Positions 46,154 to 55,066 of a DNA stretch of 59,818 nt are shown here, in pieces. The stretch spans positions 1 to 59,818 of the forward strand of contig JAIXKS010000022.1 of assembly GCA_026928325.1 (NCBI GenBank). The letters are read 5' to 3'. The translations under genes and the position numbers were made by a program. The notes beneath the pieces were generated by a model. It did not search any database. It was not told where the DNA came from and saw only the letters and a program-made list of their open reading frames with translations. Every line of letters begins with the position of its first letter. Positions within the stretch are counted from its first letter, which is position 1. The stretch is from Chitinophagales bacterium (GTDB taxonomy: Bacteria > Bacteroidota > Bacteroidia > Chitinophagales > Saprospiraceae).

Positions 46154-46171
46154 GAATAAGGGACATAACAT

Positions 46172-46783
46172 TTATCTCATAGGTGGTCTTCTTCTTTTTC
46201 CACCTCTAGCTACCATTTGATTTGTTTTCATACCCATACTTTGAGCAACTTTCATTTGTCCACGGTTTTCAAAAGCCGTTTCAAATTGTTTCATCTGCTC
46301 CTTGAGTTGTGGTTCGGTAACTTTTAGTTTTTTAGCTTGATAAAAATAATTTCTAGCTGCAGTCCAGTTGCTCTTTTGGGTTTGCATACCGGCTAATTGC
46401 ATCAATACCATGGCTTTCTCATTATCAGAAGGCAATTTGAGGGATAACGCTTGGTTAAAATAACTTTCAGCTTCAGCATTGTCTTTGCGTTGAGCTGCAA
46501 ATGAACCTTTTAAAATATAATAAAAAGCCCGATTGGTTACATAGAGTAATCTTGGAAATAAAGTTAAGTCTAGCCTTTTTTCGGCACCTTCGAAATCTCC
46601 ATTTTGTAACATCGTTGAGGCAGACTGAATTGTTCCTAATAGAAGATAACTAACGAGAAATATGATGCCTATCAGAAAAAATATCCAAGAATAACCAAAT
46701 CCAATAAGGAAGGTAAGTATAACTCCACCAATCAAACCAATGGCTATTAAAGCAAATTTTATATAAATATTAATAGTAAACAT
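46172..46783 (-). CDS. Membrane-anchored TPR protein
   Basis: 203 residues. Two hydrophobic helices (about 8-28 and 32-50) followed by tetratricopeptide-like helical pairs: 'ASTMLQNGDFEGAEKRLDLT', 'FYYILKGSFAAQRKDNAEAESYFNQALSL', 'MQLAGMQTQKSNWTAARNYFYQAKKL'. The tail is basic (GGKRRRPPMR). A scaffold for protein contacts on the cytoplasmic face is likely; the partner is unknown. Confidence 0.75.
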   Translation of the reverse strand: MFTINIYIKFALIAIGLIGGVILTFLIGFGYSWIFFLIGIIFLVSYLLLGTIQSASTMLQNGDFEGAEKRLDLTLFPRLLYVTNRAFYYILKGSFAAQRKDNAEAESYFNQALSLKLPSDNEKAMVLMQLAGMQTQKSNWTAARNYFYQAKKLKVTEPQLKEQMKQFETAFENRGQMKVAQSMGMKTNQMVARGGKRRRPPMR

Positions 46784-46951
46784 ATCCTTGTATCTTTTTA
46801 TTTATTGAACTTGATTTTAAAGAAGTGCGAAAATACGCTGATTTTCCCATTTTTAAGGCATAACTGCGAATAATTTATGATTTTTGTCCATCCGTAACCA
46901 TATACCGACTTATTTTGTCCTCAATTTATTAATAAAGGAACAAAGGTCGTA

Positions 46952-46984
46952 TTGCAAAAGAGTCGGAAGAATACTCTATATTTG
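46952..46984 (+). promoter_or_regulatory. Promoter of the membrane protein/NTPase pair
   Basis: TTG (46952-46954), a 22-nt spacer, TATATTTG (46977-46984, exact -7 consensus). Leader about 22 nt to ATG 47013. Confidence 0.6.
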
Positions 46985-47012
46985 CCACACATTGCAATTG
47001 TTGTAGTAAAAT

Positions 47013-48071
47013 ATGAAGTTACATCGAAACGAGCAAGATATAAGTCTTATGAACATTGAAAGTAAAACATCATCACAGGTAAGTTCGATATCTGATATCG
47101 ATATCAAAAGTTTTATTTTGATGTGGGCTTTTGCTGAGACTAGTATTGGTGGTGTTTTGCATGCACTTAAACTTCCTTTTACAGGTATTCTAGTCGGAGG
47201 CATTGCAGTAATCAGTATCGCATTAATTGGTTATTATCAAAAGGAAGGATCAGGAAAAATCCTAGAAGCGCTCCTTATCGTTTTGATGGTCAAATTGCTC
47301 GTGAGTCCGCATTCGCCATGGCAAGCGTACATAGCGGTGGGTTTTCAAGGATACATTGGCAGCCTGATATATAGAAAAAAGTCTAATTTTAAGTTAAAAA
47401 CAATGGTTTTCGCTGTGTTGGCTTTATTTGAATCAGCGATTCAGAAATTGTTGGTTGCTTTATTGATTTTTGGTAATAATTTTTTTGAGAGCTTAGATCT
47501 GGCAACTGCCTCTGTTGCGGGTTCTATGGGTTGGACTACGGATATATCTCTTGTCTATACAGTATTTGGTATATATTTAAGTTTACACCTAGTGGTCGGT
47601 GTATGGCTTGGATTATGGATACCTCGATTGCCAACTGAAGTCGAACGGTTTATGCATAAAATGCCCGCTTTGGATTATGGTTTTGCTTTAGATAAAGGCA
47701 AGGCCGCCACTTTTAAAAAGAGATTGTGGGTTTCAGTAGCCGTCTTTGTATTGATACTTTTAATCTTAAAAATAGTCTTGCCGGAAACTAATTATACGAT
47801 GTTGATATGGATGTTTTTGCGTGCGTTGTTAGTGAGTCTTGCTCTTGTTTTTATTGTTGGACCTTTGATAAAAAAAGGAGTAGAAAAGTACATTCAGCGT
47901 AAAAATATCGATGATGTCATGTGGAAGGATATCATCGATTTGATACCTAATTATTCGCTCAAAGCTTATTCGATGCTACGGTATGTCAATCACCATTTTT
48001 CAGGATTTAATCGGGTCAAATATTTAGTGATTGGCTTTATCGCTTTATCAGTTAAAGAAATCCATAAGTAA
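47013..48071 (+). CDS. Polytopic membrane protein of unknown function, paired with an NTPase
   Basis: 352 residues with about eight membrane helices. The first half ('SIGGVLHALKLPFTGILVGGIAV', 'LIVLMVKLLVSPHSPWQAYIAVGFQG') has a short-helix, loop-rich pattern resembling small-molecule uptake (S-component-like) proteins; this is an impression, not a family match. The C-terminal part has two helices (about 235-295) and an amphipathic tail ending VKEIHK. An ATG at codon 13 (47049) is a possible alternative start. Its TAA overlaps the ATG of the THEP1-type NTPase, so the two are translationally coupled and probably form one machine. Confidence 0.7.
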   Translation: MKLHRNEQDISLMNIESKTSSQVSSISDIDIKSFILMWAFAETSIGGVLHALKLPFTGILVGGIAVISIALIGYYQKEGSGKILEALLIVLMVKLLVSPHSPWQAYIAVGFQGYIGSLIYRKKSNFKLKTMVFAVLALFESAIQKLLVALLIFGNNFFESLDLATASVAGSMGWTTDISLVYTVFGIYLSLHLVVGVWLGLWIPRLPTEVERFMHKMPALDYGFALDKGKAATFKKRLWVSVAVFVLILLILKIVLPETNYTMLIWMFLRALLVSLALVFIVGPLIKKGVEKYIQRKNIDDVMWKDIIDLIPNYSLKAYSMLRYVNHHFSGFNRVKYLVIGFIALSVKEIHK

Positions 48072-48571
48072 TGGCTGATATCGTAATATTGACGGGTTCT
48101 GTGCAATCAGGAAAAACTACTTGGTTGACAGGATGGACAAAAGGAAGAACTGACGTTTCTGGTTTTATTTGCCCGGATATAGACAATACGAGGTTTTTGT
48201 ACTTGCTCGATGAAGATATACTAATGTCATTACAAACAGATGCTGGAGCGAAGGCCGATACGATCCAAGTAGGTCGGTTTTATTTTCTCAAAGAAACTTT
48301 TGATTTTATACATGCATGGATGCGAAAATTTGAGGGGCTTGATAAAAATTATGTTGTTATTGATGAAATCGGAAAGCTCGAGTTAAAGGGATTGGGTCTA
48401 GAGCCGGAACTCTCTATTTTTTTAAATCTTTGGCAAAATTCTAAAAAAAACCAAGTGCTTATTTTGGTGATTCGTGATTCTTTACTAGATTCGGTGATTG
48501 ACAAATATCAATTAAATCCTAAAGAAATAATCGGTATTTCGGATATTCTCGTCAAAAATATGTGGTTATAA
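48071..48571 (+). CDS. THEP1-type nucleoside-triphosphatase
   Basis: 166 residues, P-loop NTPase of the NTPase_1/THEP1 family (PF03266). Walker A is G9-SVQSGKTT; Walker B is 'NYVVIDEIGKLELKG' (about residues 93-107), the DE(I/V)GxxEL form characteristic of THEP1. In vitro THEP1 enzymes split various NTPs slowly; the in vivo role is unknown. Begins at the last base of the membrane protein stop (TAATG). I infer that it energises or regulates that protein. Confidence 0.85.
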   Translation: MADIVILTGSVQSGKTTWLTGWTKGRTDVSGFICPDIDNTRFLYLLDEDILMSLQTDAGAKADTIQVGRFYFLKETFDFIHAWMRKFEGLDKNYVVIDEIGKLELKGLGLEPELSIFLNLWQNSKKNQVLILVIRDSLLDSVIDKYQLNPKEIIGISDILVKNMWL

Positions 48572-48814
48572 ATTTAAAATATTTAATTTTGTGGTCTAAA
48601 ATAGGCTCTCAAAAACTTATTATTGATTTTTTGTGTTATAAACAATAGTTATAAATCATAAATTTTTTTATAATTTAGTGACTTTGTTATATAATACACG
48701 TCATGATAAGTGATATTTGTTTTTAACAAAATGCTGTATCGATGAAAATTTGCGGTGTTTCTTAAAAATAATCTTTAAACCAAATTATTTATAAATCATT
48801 TAAAACCACAATCT

Positions 48815-49153
48815 ATGAGCAAATTTGATGAAAAAGTAGCCCTATATGAGGCAAATGCTAAGGAATTGGGATTGAAAATTCCTGCTGACTTATTAAGAAA
48901 GGTTACTAAAGGCTTAGGTCCATCTATTTATCTTGCAGATGCTTCTTTAGTTTCAGGTGGAGACGCAGAGGAAGTAGCAAGAGTAAAAAACAATTTCCTA
49001 ATTAAAAAATTAGGACTAAAGGATAGTGCTGAATTAGATGCTGCGATTGCAGAAGCATTGGAGAAAATGGGAAAATCCAATAGAAATAAGCACCGTGCTA
49101 TTGTCTATACTTTATTAGTAATGAAATTCAAAAAAGAATCTATTTACGGATAG
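48815..49153 (+). CDS. DUF2853 family protein
   Basis: 112 residues. Starts MSKFDEKVALYEANAKELG and contains 'LLRKVTKGLGPSIYLADASLVSGGD', 'VKNNFLIKKLGLKD' and ends 'KFKKESIYG', matching the DUF2853 family found in Bacteroidota and Pseudomonadota. Small, soluble, helical. No function is known. Single-gene unit with its own terminator. Confidence 0.92.
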   Translation: MSKFDEKVALYEANAKELGLKIPADLLRKVTKGLGPSIYLADASLVSGGDAEEVARVKNNFLIKKLGLKDSAELDAAIAEALEKMGKSNRNKHRAIVYTLLVMKFKKESIYG

Positions 49154-49181
49154 TATTTGATAGCATAAAAGCTATAAAGTG

Positions 49182-49219
49182 AGGCATTCCATTTTTTTGT
49201 GAATGCCTTTTTTATTTTT
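49182..49219 (+). terminator. Terminator of the DUF2853 gene
   Basis: An 8-bp stem AGGCATTC/GAATGCCT with a T-rich loop of 11 nt followed by TTTTTATTTTTG, 28 nt past the stop. Confidence 0.9.
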
Positions 49220-49278
49220 GTAAATTGCGTTTTCATAATAAAAACACTTTCTGCACAAATCAATTTCTTTTTATTGTG

Positions 49279-49286
49279 TAGTTTTG
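49279..49286 (+). promoter_or_regulatory. -7 box of the mazG promoter
   Basis: TAGTTTTG matches TAnnTTTG exactly, 60 nt before ATG 49346. The 50-nt leader holds a small hairpin GTCA-AGCC-TGAC (49323-49334) directly followed by GGC, complementary to the loop. Confidence 0.5.
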
Positions 49287-49345
49287 CAGCCGATTGTTAA
49301 CCCGATAAGAAAATCCTAAAAAGTCAAGCCTGACGGCGATGAAAT

Positions 49346-50152
49346 ATGGATTTTCCTATCCAAGACTTAGATATAAATATATTGGAAACATCAAAAAATA
49401 TTAAACTTGCGGCCTTTGGTCGCCTACTTGATATTATGGACGACCTTCGGGCTCAATGTCCTTGGGATATGAAACAAACTTTCGAGTCTCTTCGCATCCT
49501 TACCATTGAGGAAACCTATGAATTATCCGATGCGATAATGGACGGCAATCTGACAGATATCAAGGAGGAAATCGGCGATTTGATGTTGCACATGGTGTTT
49601 TATGCTAAATTGGGATCTGAACAAAATGCTTTTGATATAGCTGATGCCTTAAATGGTATTTGTGATAAACTTATCAAAAGGCATCCTCATATTTATGGTG
49701 ATACGACTGTCAAGAATGAACAAGATGTCAAGCGAAATTGGGAGCAAATCAAATTGTCTGAAGGCAAACGCTCTGTCCTGGGTGGCGTACCTAATAGTCT
49801 TCCTGCTATGGTCAAGGCTTATCGAATGCAAGAAAAAACTGGACAATATGGCTTCCAATGGAATACTAAAGCGGAAGTATGGGATAAAGTAGAAGAAGAA
49901 ATACAAGAATTTAAAGAAGCCGTATCAAGTCAGGATAAGGATCACATGGAGGAAGAATTGGGCGATGTCTTGTTCTCAATCATCAACTACGCACGATATG
50001 AAGGTCTCAATCCGGAAACAGCTCTCGAACGTGTTAATAAGAAGTTTAAACGAAGATTTGAGCATATTGAATGCCATGCTGAAAAACCTCTAAACCAAAT
50101 GTCGCTAGAAGAGATGGACGCCTTGTGGGAAGATGCTAAACGATTGGAATGA
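49346..50152 (+). CDS. mazG: Nucleoside triphosphate pyrophosphohydrolase MazG
   Basis: Hydrolyses (d)NTPs to monophosphates and pyrophosphate, cleaning the nucleotide pool and lowering ppGpp under stress. 268 residues with two MazG domains, as in E. coli: the first 'CPWDMKQTFESLRILTIEETYELSDAI' and 'EEIGDLMLHMVFYAKL' (landmarks CPWD, EETYEL, EEIGDL), and 'RHPHIYGD', 'NWEQIK'; the second 'VEEEIQEFKEAV', 'EEELGDVLFSIINYARY', 'NPETALERVNKKFKRRF'. The metal-binding E-x3-E ... E-x3-D pattern is intact in both. Monocistronic, followed by MITE copy 6. Confidence 0.96.
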   Translation: MDFPIQDLDINILETSKNIKLAAFGRLLDIMDDLRAQCPWDMKQTFESLRILTIEETYELSDAIMDGNLTDIKEEIGDLMLHMVFYAKLGSEQNAFDIADALNGICDKLIKRHPHIYGDTTVKNEQDVKRNWEQIKLSEGKRSVLGGVPNSLPAMVKAYRMQEKTGQYGFQWNTKAEVWDKVEEEIQEFKEAVSSQDKDHMEEELGDVLFSIINYARYEGLNPETALERVNKKFKRRFEHIECHAEKPLNQMSLEEMDALWEDAKRLE

Positions 50153-50180
50153 ATCGAAAAATAATCTTTGTTTGTCCACA

Positions 50181-50344
50181 TAGTGCTCTGTCAACAAAAA
50201 TATCTTAATAAAATGTTGTTATTTTTTCAAATCTCATCGTTAAAAATACTCGTCATAGTTATCACTATGCCTGCGTTTTTTGCCTTGATCTTCAAAAAAA
50301 ATAACTTCCATTATAATTTAAGCCTTTTTATAGATAGAGCACTA
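50181..50344 (+). repeat. MITE copy 6 (full, plus orientation)
   Basis: 164 bp with ends TAGTGCTCTGTC and GATAGAGCACTA and the central hairpin CATAGTTATCACTATG. The left flank is A-TA rather than C-TA, the right TA-G. Between the convergent mazG and methyltransferase genes. Confidence 0.95.
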
Positions 50345-50372
50345 GATTCAATGCATTAAATGGATTTGTGTT

Positions 50373-51206
50373 TCATTTTTTGAGAACTATAATATCCTGA
50401 AAATCGATACCCTCATTTTTAGGAATCGCTTTTTTCCAATAGCCTTCTTTGTAATTGTCCAGCTTTAATAGAGATGCGGAAATCATCGATTTAAGCGTAT
50501 CTTCTTCAATAGCGATGTTGGCACATTTTACATCTTCATCCATAAGTCGATATCCTTTTTTGCTAATCGGAAAGTCGAAACCTCCATTTTGTGCAATTTC
50601 GTCTTCGATATCTTGATTATAAATGAAGCATGTTGCCAGACAAAGGCCATCAGGTTTGAGTACCCGGCGGATTTCATTCATATAATGCTCAATATCTTCT
50701 AATTGCATGTGCGTAAACACAGAAAACAGGAAAGCCCTATCAAATGTATGATCTGCATACGGGAATTTGAATTCACTAGCTTTGTTTTCGTGGGTATTAT
50801 ACAAATCATTGTTGAGAGGAACATACAAGAAGTTGAAATTAGGAAAGTCCTTTTTGATCTTAGAATTACACCATTTTACTCCTTTTTCGACGACGTCAAA
50901 CCCTTCGTATCTTCCCTCATGGCTGAGATATTGGGTTAAAGGAACAGCCGTTCTACCCATACCGCAACCAATGTCTAAGACGATATGGTTATGTTGTAAT
51001 CCGATGTGCTTAATCAAAAGATTTAACTGATGTACTCCTTGATTGATAAAGTCTCCTGAACCTATGTAAATATCACCTTTTGGCGGCTGATATCGGTGTC
51101 TTTTATCGAATATCGTGTCGAATAGGTCTTTAGGAAGGAAAAATACTTTTCTGATGAAAAATCTCATTTTGGGAGAAAAACTATAATATATTTTTCTAAG
51201 CGACAT
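50373..51206 (-). CDS. Class I SAM-dependent methyltransferase
   Basis: 277 residues from ATG 51206; the frame is open for 34 more codons, but that part is Arg/Lys-rich, unlike any family N-terminus, and runs into the upstream gene. 'HIVLDIGCGMGRTAVPLTQYL' is SAM motif I, 'YEGFDVVEKGVKWCN' motif II, 'FDRAFLFSVFTHMQLEDIEHYMNEIRRVLKPDG' motifs IV-VI of the Methyltransf_11/25 type. An N-terminal helical extension (1-60) is not typical. Substrate unknown. 20 nt after the ADP-ribosylglycohydrolase gene, so in one operon with it. Confidence 0.82.
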   Translation of the reverse strand: MSLRKIYYSFSPKMRFFIRKVFFLPKDLFDTIFDKRHRYQPPKGDIYIGSGDFINQGVHQLNLLIKHIGLQHNHIVLDIGCGMGRTAVPLTQYLSHEGRYEGFDVVEKGVKWCNSKIKKDFPNFNFLYVPLNNDLYNTHENKASEFKFPYADHTFDRAFLFSVFTHMQLEDIEHYMNEIRRVLKPDGLCLATCFIYNQDIEDEIAQNGGFDFPISKKGYRLMDEDVKCANIAIEEDTLKSMISASLLKLDNYKEGYWKKAIPKNEGIDFQDIIVLKK

Positions 51207-51226
51207 CTTTGTTTTGAGTTTAGCGA

Positions 51227-52210
51227 TTAAACAAGGGTTGTAATTTTTTCTCCAAAGCGCGCAGCAAGATCTTCGATGTCTGATTTTCTGGCGAGGTGAT
51301 GAATCCATTCATTCGGGATTTTGTCATAACCATAGTGTAAGCCTGCAAGTCCTCCTGCAATAGCTGCCGCAGTATCCGTATCATTACCAAGATTGATTAT
51401 TTTAAGAATGGTATCCTTGTAGGAATTTTCACGTAAAAGGAAGTAAAAGGCTGCTTCGAGTACATCGATGACGTAGCCACTACTTTTAATGTCGGATTCG
51501 TCTATGAGCCGGATATCTTGTTGAATAACTCTGACAAAGAAAAACCGCTCGCTTTCTTGAAAATCAATCGTTTCCCAAAACGCTTGAATGGTTTTTCTCG
51601 TCTTTTCATAAGCTGTGATTTTGTCTAAACCATCCATGAGATTTCCGGCCATGGTTAGATATATTAGGCAAGCCATAGCTGCTCGAATATGTTTGTGCGT
51701 CAGTGATGACACATCATAGATGATTTCAAATTGCGCTTGAATAGACTTGTCCTTGATGTAGAACAATAATGGTAAAATTCGCATGAGGGAACCATTGCCA
51801 TTGTCAAACTCTGTAGCCTTATGTTTTAGATTTTTGAATGACTCATCCTTGCCAGAATCCAAAATTGCTTCCAATTCTCGTATCGATTGCGCCGTGGTCA
51901 CGCCGATATCAAAAACACGACCATAAGGTGTCCAAAATGCTTCATTGACCCATCGAGCGAAGGTTCGTGCGATTGCTTTTAAACTATAACCATCGCTGCA
52001 AAATGCTTCTGTTAGGCAAAAAGTGAGTGAGCTATCATCGGACCAGGATCCTGGCGGTAGATTATAGGTGCCATAACCAATCATATCTGTTGCCGGATTA
52101 CTAACCATATCCAATCGTGATCTAAATTCATAGGGAACACCAACTGCATCACCTACGGCAACGCCAAAAAGCGCGGACTTGATTTGATCTATCAGATTTT
52201 GGGTACTCAT
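51227..52210 (-). CDS. ADP-ribosylglycohydrolase (DraG/ARH family)
   Basis: 327 residues, family PF03747. It removes ADP-ribose from proteins or small molecules using two metal ions. Family metal-binding motifs: 'GAAVGDAVGVPYEF'-like N-terminus ('FGVAVGDAVGVPYEFRSR'), 'GSWSDDSSLTFCLTEAF' and, near the C-terminus, 'NLGNDTDTAAAIAGGLAGLHYG'. Cytoplasmic. It precedes a methyltransferase on the same strand. The matching ADP-ribosyltransferase is not in this window. Confidence 0.93.
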   Translation of the reverse strand: MSTQNLIDQIKSALFGVAVGDAVGVPYEFRSRLDMVSNPATDMIGYGTYNLPPGSWSDDSSLTFCLTEAFCSDGYSLKAIARTFARWVNEAFWTPYGRVFDIGVTTAQSIRELEAILDSGKDESFKNLKHKATEFDNGNGSLMRILPLLFYIKDKSIQAQFEIIYDVSSLTHKHIRAAMACLIYLTMAGNLMDGLDKITAYEKTRKTIQAFWETIDFQESERFFFVRVIQQDIRLIDESDIKSSGYVIDVLEAAFYFLLRENSYKDTILKIINLGNDTDTAAAIAGGLAGLHYGYDKIPNEWIHHLARKSDIEDLAARFGEKITTLV

Positions 52211-52592
52211 ATAATATCATTTTTAAATTAAAAATGCCTTAGGATGTTCCTGTCGCACAAAATTAGATTTTAATGCGCGTTTTTAGCTAAAATCGTCGAA
52301 AAAGCAAGTTGAACTTATGATTTACTTGTGTTTTTTCGAAAAAATTTAGAAAAAGAACATAACACTATCTGTTTTTTATGCGAATAGCATCCTGTTTCTG
52401 TTCAAAGATAAGGCATTTTCCTTAAATGGGTTCATTTTTTTATGTTTTAATGAGAAAAATATTTCAATAGGTGGCTATCTTTATTCGAATCTTAATTTTC
52501 CTAGTTTAAACCGGGCTCAATCCATTTCTTTATAGTAATTTTGGATTTGATTTGATTTTGATGTGAAGGATTAGCCATAAAAGATAAGAAAT
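52211..52592. other. Intergenic region between divergent genes
   Basis: 382 AT-rich bases upstream of both the ADP-ribosylglycohydrolase and the TDT transporter. No gene, repeat or convincing promoter was recognised. Confidence 0.4.
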
Positions 52593-53636
52593 TTGAATAT
52601 AATATTGACCAATGTTAAAAGAGAGATTGAACAACTCTATCCGGGATATTTTGCATTGCCTATGGCAACAGGTATCGTGTCAATAGCTGCGAGTTTATTG
52701 GGTTATGTGGTTTTTGGTAGGTGGTTATTCTATATGAATGTTTTTTCCTATGGCATATTGGTTATCATGTACATGCTACGGACTTTATGGTATATCCCGG
52801 CTATCTATCGAGATTTGATGGATGCGGCTAAAAGTCCGGGTTTTTTGACAATTGTTGCTGCGACGAATATTGTAGGTTACCAGTTTTTGTATTTTGAAGG
52901 AGATTATGTAATCGCTAGTTTATTCCTTTTGACTGGTTTTTTTCTTTGGTGTACGGTTATTTTTAGCGTTTTAACGGCAATTATCATCAAACGCAAAAAG
53001 GGCAGAATTCAACGAAATATGAATGGATTGTGGTTGCTGATTATTGTAGCGACTGAGTCTGTAACGGTTTTAGGTTCTGCGACAGCTGAGTACTATCCTG
53101 CTTCTAATGGTTGGATTTATTTTATTGCATTTATGATGTTCCTAAATGGATGTCTGTGGTATATTGTGGTGATTACGCTGATATTCTATAGAATGGCCTT
53201 TTTTAAGCTTCGAACTGTTGAATTAGCACCGGCCTATTGGATAAATATGGGTGCCGTGGCTATTATTACCCTAGGTGGAACTGCTCTAATACAACATGGA
53301 CAGGGTATCGAATGGATGATCCCAATGCAACCTTTTATTTTGGGCATGACTTTTTTATATTGGTCAGTAGGTACATTCTGGATCCCTTTGATTGTTATTC
53401 TTGGTATTTGGAGACATTTTGTAGCTAAAGTTCCATTTACATATCGACCGCAGTTTTGGGGTATGGTGTTTCCTCTTGGAATGTACACGGTTTGCACTTT
53501 TAAATTGATGGAAGTAAGTGGAATTGATTTTTTGTTTTTTATTCCGAAATATTTCATTTACATGGCTATAATGGCGTGGTTATTGACTTTTTTAGGGATG
53601 TTAGGTAGAATATCCGAGGTAATGACAGATAGATAA
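52593..53636 (+). CDS. TDT-family (TehA-like) transporter, TTG start
   Basis: 347 residues with about ten membrane helices. 'LYPGYFALPMATGIVSIAA' at the N-terminus and 'YPASNGWIYFIAFMMFLNGCLW' match the tellurite-resistance/dicarboxylate transporter (C4dic_mal_tran, SLAC1-like) fold. These move anions such as malate or export tellurite-related compounds; specificity is unknown. There is no ATG before the conserved domain; TTG at 52593 (or 52605) is the only sensible start, with an in-frame stop five codons upstream. Confidence 0.85.
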   Translation: MNIILTNVKREIEQLYPGYFALPMATGIVSIAASLLGYVVFGRWLFYMNVFSYGILVIMYMLRTLWYIPAIYRDLMDAAKSPGFLTIVAATNIVGYQFLYFEGDYVIASLFLLTGFFLWCTVIFSVLTAIIIKRKKGRIQRNMNGLWLLIIVATESVTVLGSATAEYYPASNGWIYFIAFMMFLNGCLWYIVVITLIFYRMAFFKLRTVELAPAYWINMGAVAIITLGGTALIQHGQGIEWMIPMQPFILGMTFLYWSVGTFWIPLIVILGIWRHFVAKVPFTYRPQFWGMVFPLGMYTVCTFKLMEVSGIDFLFFIPKYFIYMAIMAWLLTFLGMLGRISEVMTDR

Positions 53637-53714
53637 ACTGAGTATGGCATAACAATATAAGTAGAACGCTTCAACAGTAAGCAACATTTATTGTTATGAG
53701 CATGAATAAATGAC

Positions 53715-54695
53715 ATGATTCATAAAATGAAAGCAGTAGTATTTGATACATATGGTGATGCGTCAGTTTTGAAAATTGCAGAGCGACCTAAGCCTATACC
53801 TGGTGAACATGAGGTATTGATTCGCGTCGTCGCTGCTGGTGTTAATCGACCCGATATCATTCAGCGCAAAGGATATTATCCGGCACCGGATGGAGTTGTT
53901 CAGGATATATTGGGTTTAGAGGTTTCGGGCATTATCGAACAGGTAGGCAAAGACGTTAGAAAATGGCAAGTTGGCGATCAAGTTTGTGCACTTGTGGCCG
54001 GTGGCGGATATGCTGAATATGTTGTAGCCCATGAAGGATCATGCTTGCCAATTCCAGAAGGGATATCTTTACAAAATGCTGCGGCTTTGCCGGAAGTTTT
54101 GTTTACGGTATGGCACAATGTTTTTCAGCGAGGCAATCTCTATCAGCACGAATCGGTGTTGATTTATGGAGGTTCCGGCGGAATCGGGTCGATGGCCATC
54201 CAATTATCTCATATCTATGGTTGTCGTGTTGTGGCAGTGGCCGGAAGTGCTGAAAAAGCGGATTATTGTCGAGCGTTAGGGGCGGACCATGTTCTTAATT
54301 ATAAGGCAGACAATATAGTCGAACAATGGGGTAGCGAGACCATCGACGTTATTCTAGACAGTGTTGGTGGTCCTTATTTGTCAGCTAATCTTGATTTGTT
54401 GAAAGCAGAGGGACGATTGGTTTATATCAATGCTATGGAAGGCGGTCATCCTGAATTGGATATCAAAAAAGTGATGCGCAAAAGGCTACACATTACAGGG
54501 AGTACTCTGCGAGCTCGGAGTTATGATTTTAAACAAGAGTTAGCCGAGGATATTCAGAAAAGAGCGTTTCCTTTGTTAGCTCATGCACGATTTAAAGATA
54601 TGGTTGGCTATTGCTTTCCTATGGAACAAGCGTGTGAAGCACATCGATTGATGGAGTCTAGAGATTTTATGGGGAAGATTATCCTTACTTTTTGA
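53715..54695 (+). CDS. NAD(P)H quinone oxidoreductase of the zeta-crystallin/PIG3 group
   Basis: 326 residues, medium-chain dehydrogenase/reductase fold without the structural zinc. N-terminal 'MKAVVFDTYGDASVLKIAERPKP' and 'AAGVNRPDIIQRKGYYP', nucleotide-binding 'LIYGGSGGIGSMAIQLSHIYGC' (landmark GGSGGIGS), 'AGSAEKADYCRALGADHVLNY', and 'VGYCFPMEQACEAHRLMES'. Reduces quinones or enals with NADPH. The conserved region begins with the Met at codon 5 (53727), which may be the true start. Followed directly by the double MITE. Confidence 0.93.
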   Translation: MIHKMKAVVFDTYGDASVLKIAERPKPIPGEHEVLIRVVAAGVNRPDIIQRKGYYPAPDGVVQDILGLEVSGIIEQVGKDVRKWQVGDQVCALVAGGGYAEYVVAHEGSCLPIPEGISLQNAAALPEVLFTVWHNVFQRGNLYQHESVLIYGGSGGIGSMAIQLSHIYGCRVVAVAGSAEKADYCRALGADHVLNYKADNIVEQWGSETIDVILDSVGGPYLSANLDLLKAEGRLVYINAMEGGHPELDIKKVMRKRLHITGSTLRARSYDFKQELAEDIQKRAFPLLAHARFKDMVGYCFPMEQACEAHRLMESRDFMGKIILTF

Positions 54696-54711
54696 CGTTA
54701 GGGACTATCAC

Positions 54712-54874
54712 TAGTGCTCTGTCAACAAAAAAATCTTAATAAAATGTCGTTCTTTTTTCAAATCTCATCGTTAAAAATACTCGTCATAGTTACCACTATG
54801 CCTGTGTTTTTCGCCTTGATCTTTTAAAAAATAACTTCCGTTATTTTTTAAGTCTTTTTATAGACTGAGCACTA
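54712..54874 (+). repeat. MITE copy 7 (full, plus orientation, left half of tandem)
   Basis: 163 bp. Ends TAGTGCTCTGTC and GACTGAGCACTA (one change). Its right-hand TA is also the left-hand TA of copy 8. Central hairpin CATAGTTACCACTATG intact. 16 nt after the quinone oxidoreductase stop. Confidence 0.95.
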
Positions 54875-55035
54875 GTGCTCTGTCAACAAAAAAATCTTAA
54901 TGAAATGTTGTTCTTTTTTCAAATCTCATCGTTAAAAATACTCGTCATAGTTACCACTATGCCTGTGTTTTTCGCCTTGATCTTTAAAAAAATAACTTCC
55001 ATTATCATTTAAATCTTTTTATGGACAGAGCACTA
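54873..55035 (+). repeat. MITE copy 8 (full, plus orientation, right half of tandem)
   Basis: 163 bp. Ends TAGTGCTCTGTC and GACAGAGCACTA are perfect; the right flank is TA-A. Copies 7 and 8 share the internal variants CCTGTGTTTTTCGCC in place of CCTGCGTTTTTTGCC, so they derive from each other rather than from two independent insertions. Confidence 0.95.
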
Positions 55036-55066
55036 ACGATTCCACTATTTGTATCGTGTGATTTTC

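Noticed and set aside
48600-48640. GGCTCTCAAAAA similar to the terminator at 36607
   Set aside because: Only the left arm is similar; the pairing arm is missing, so it is not a terminator.
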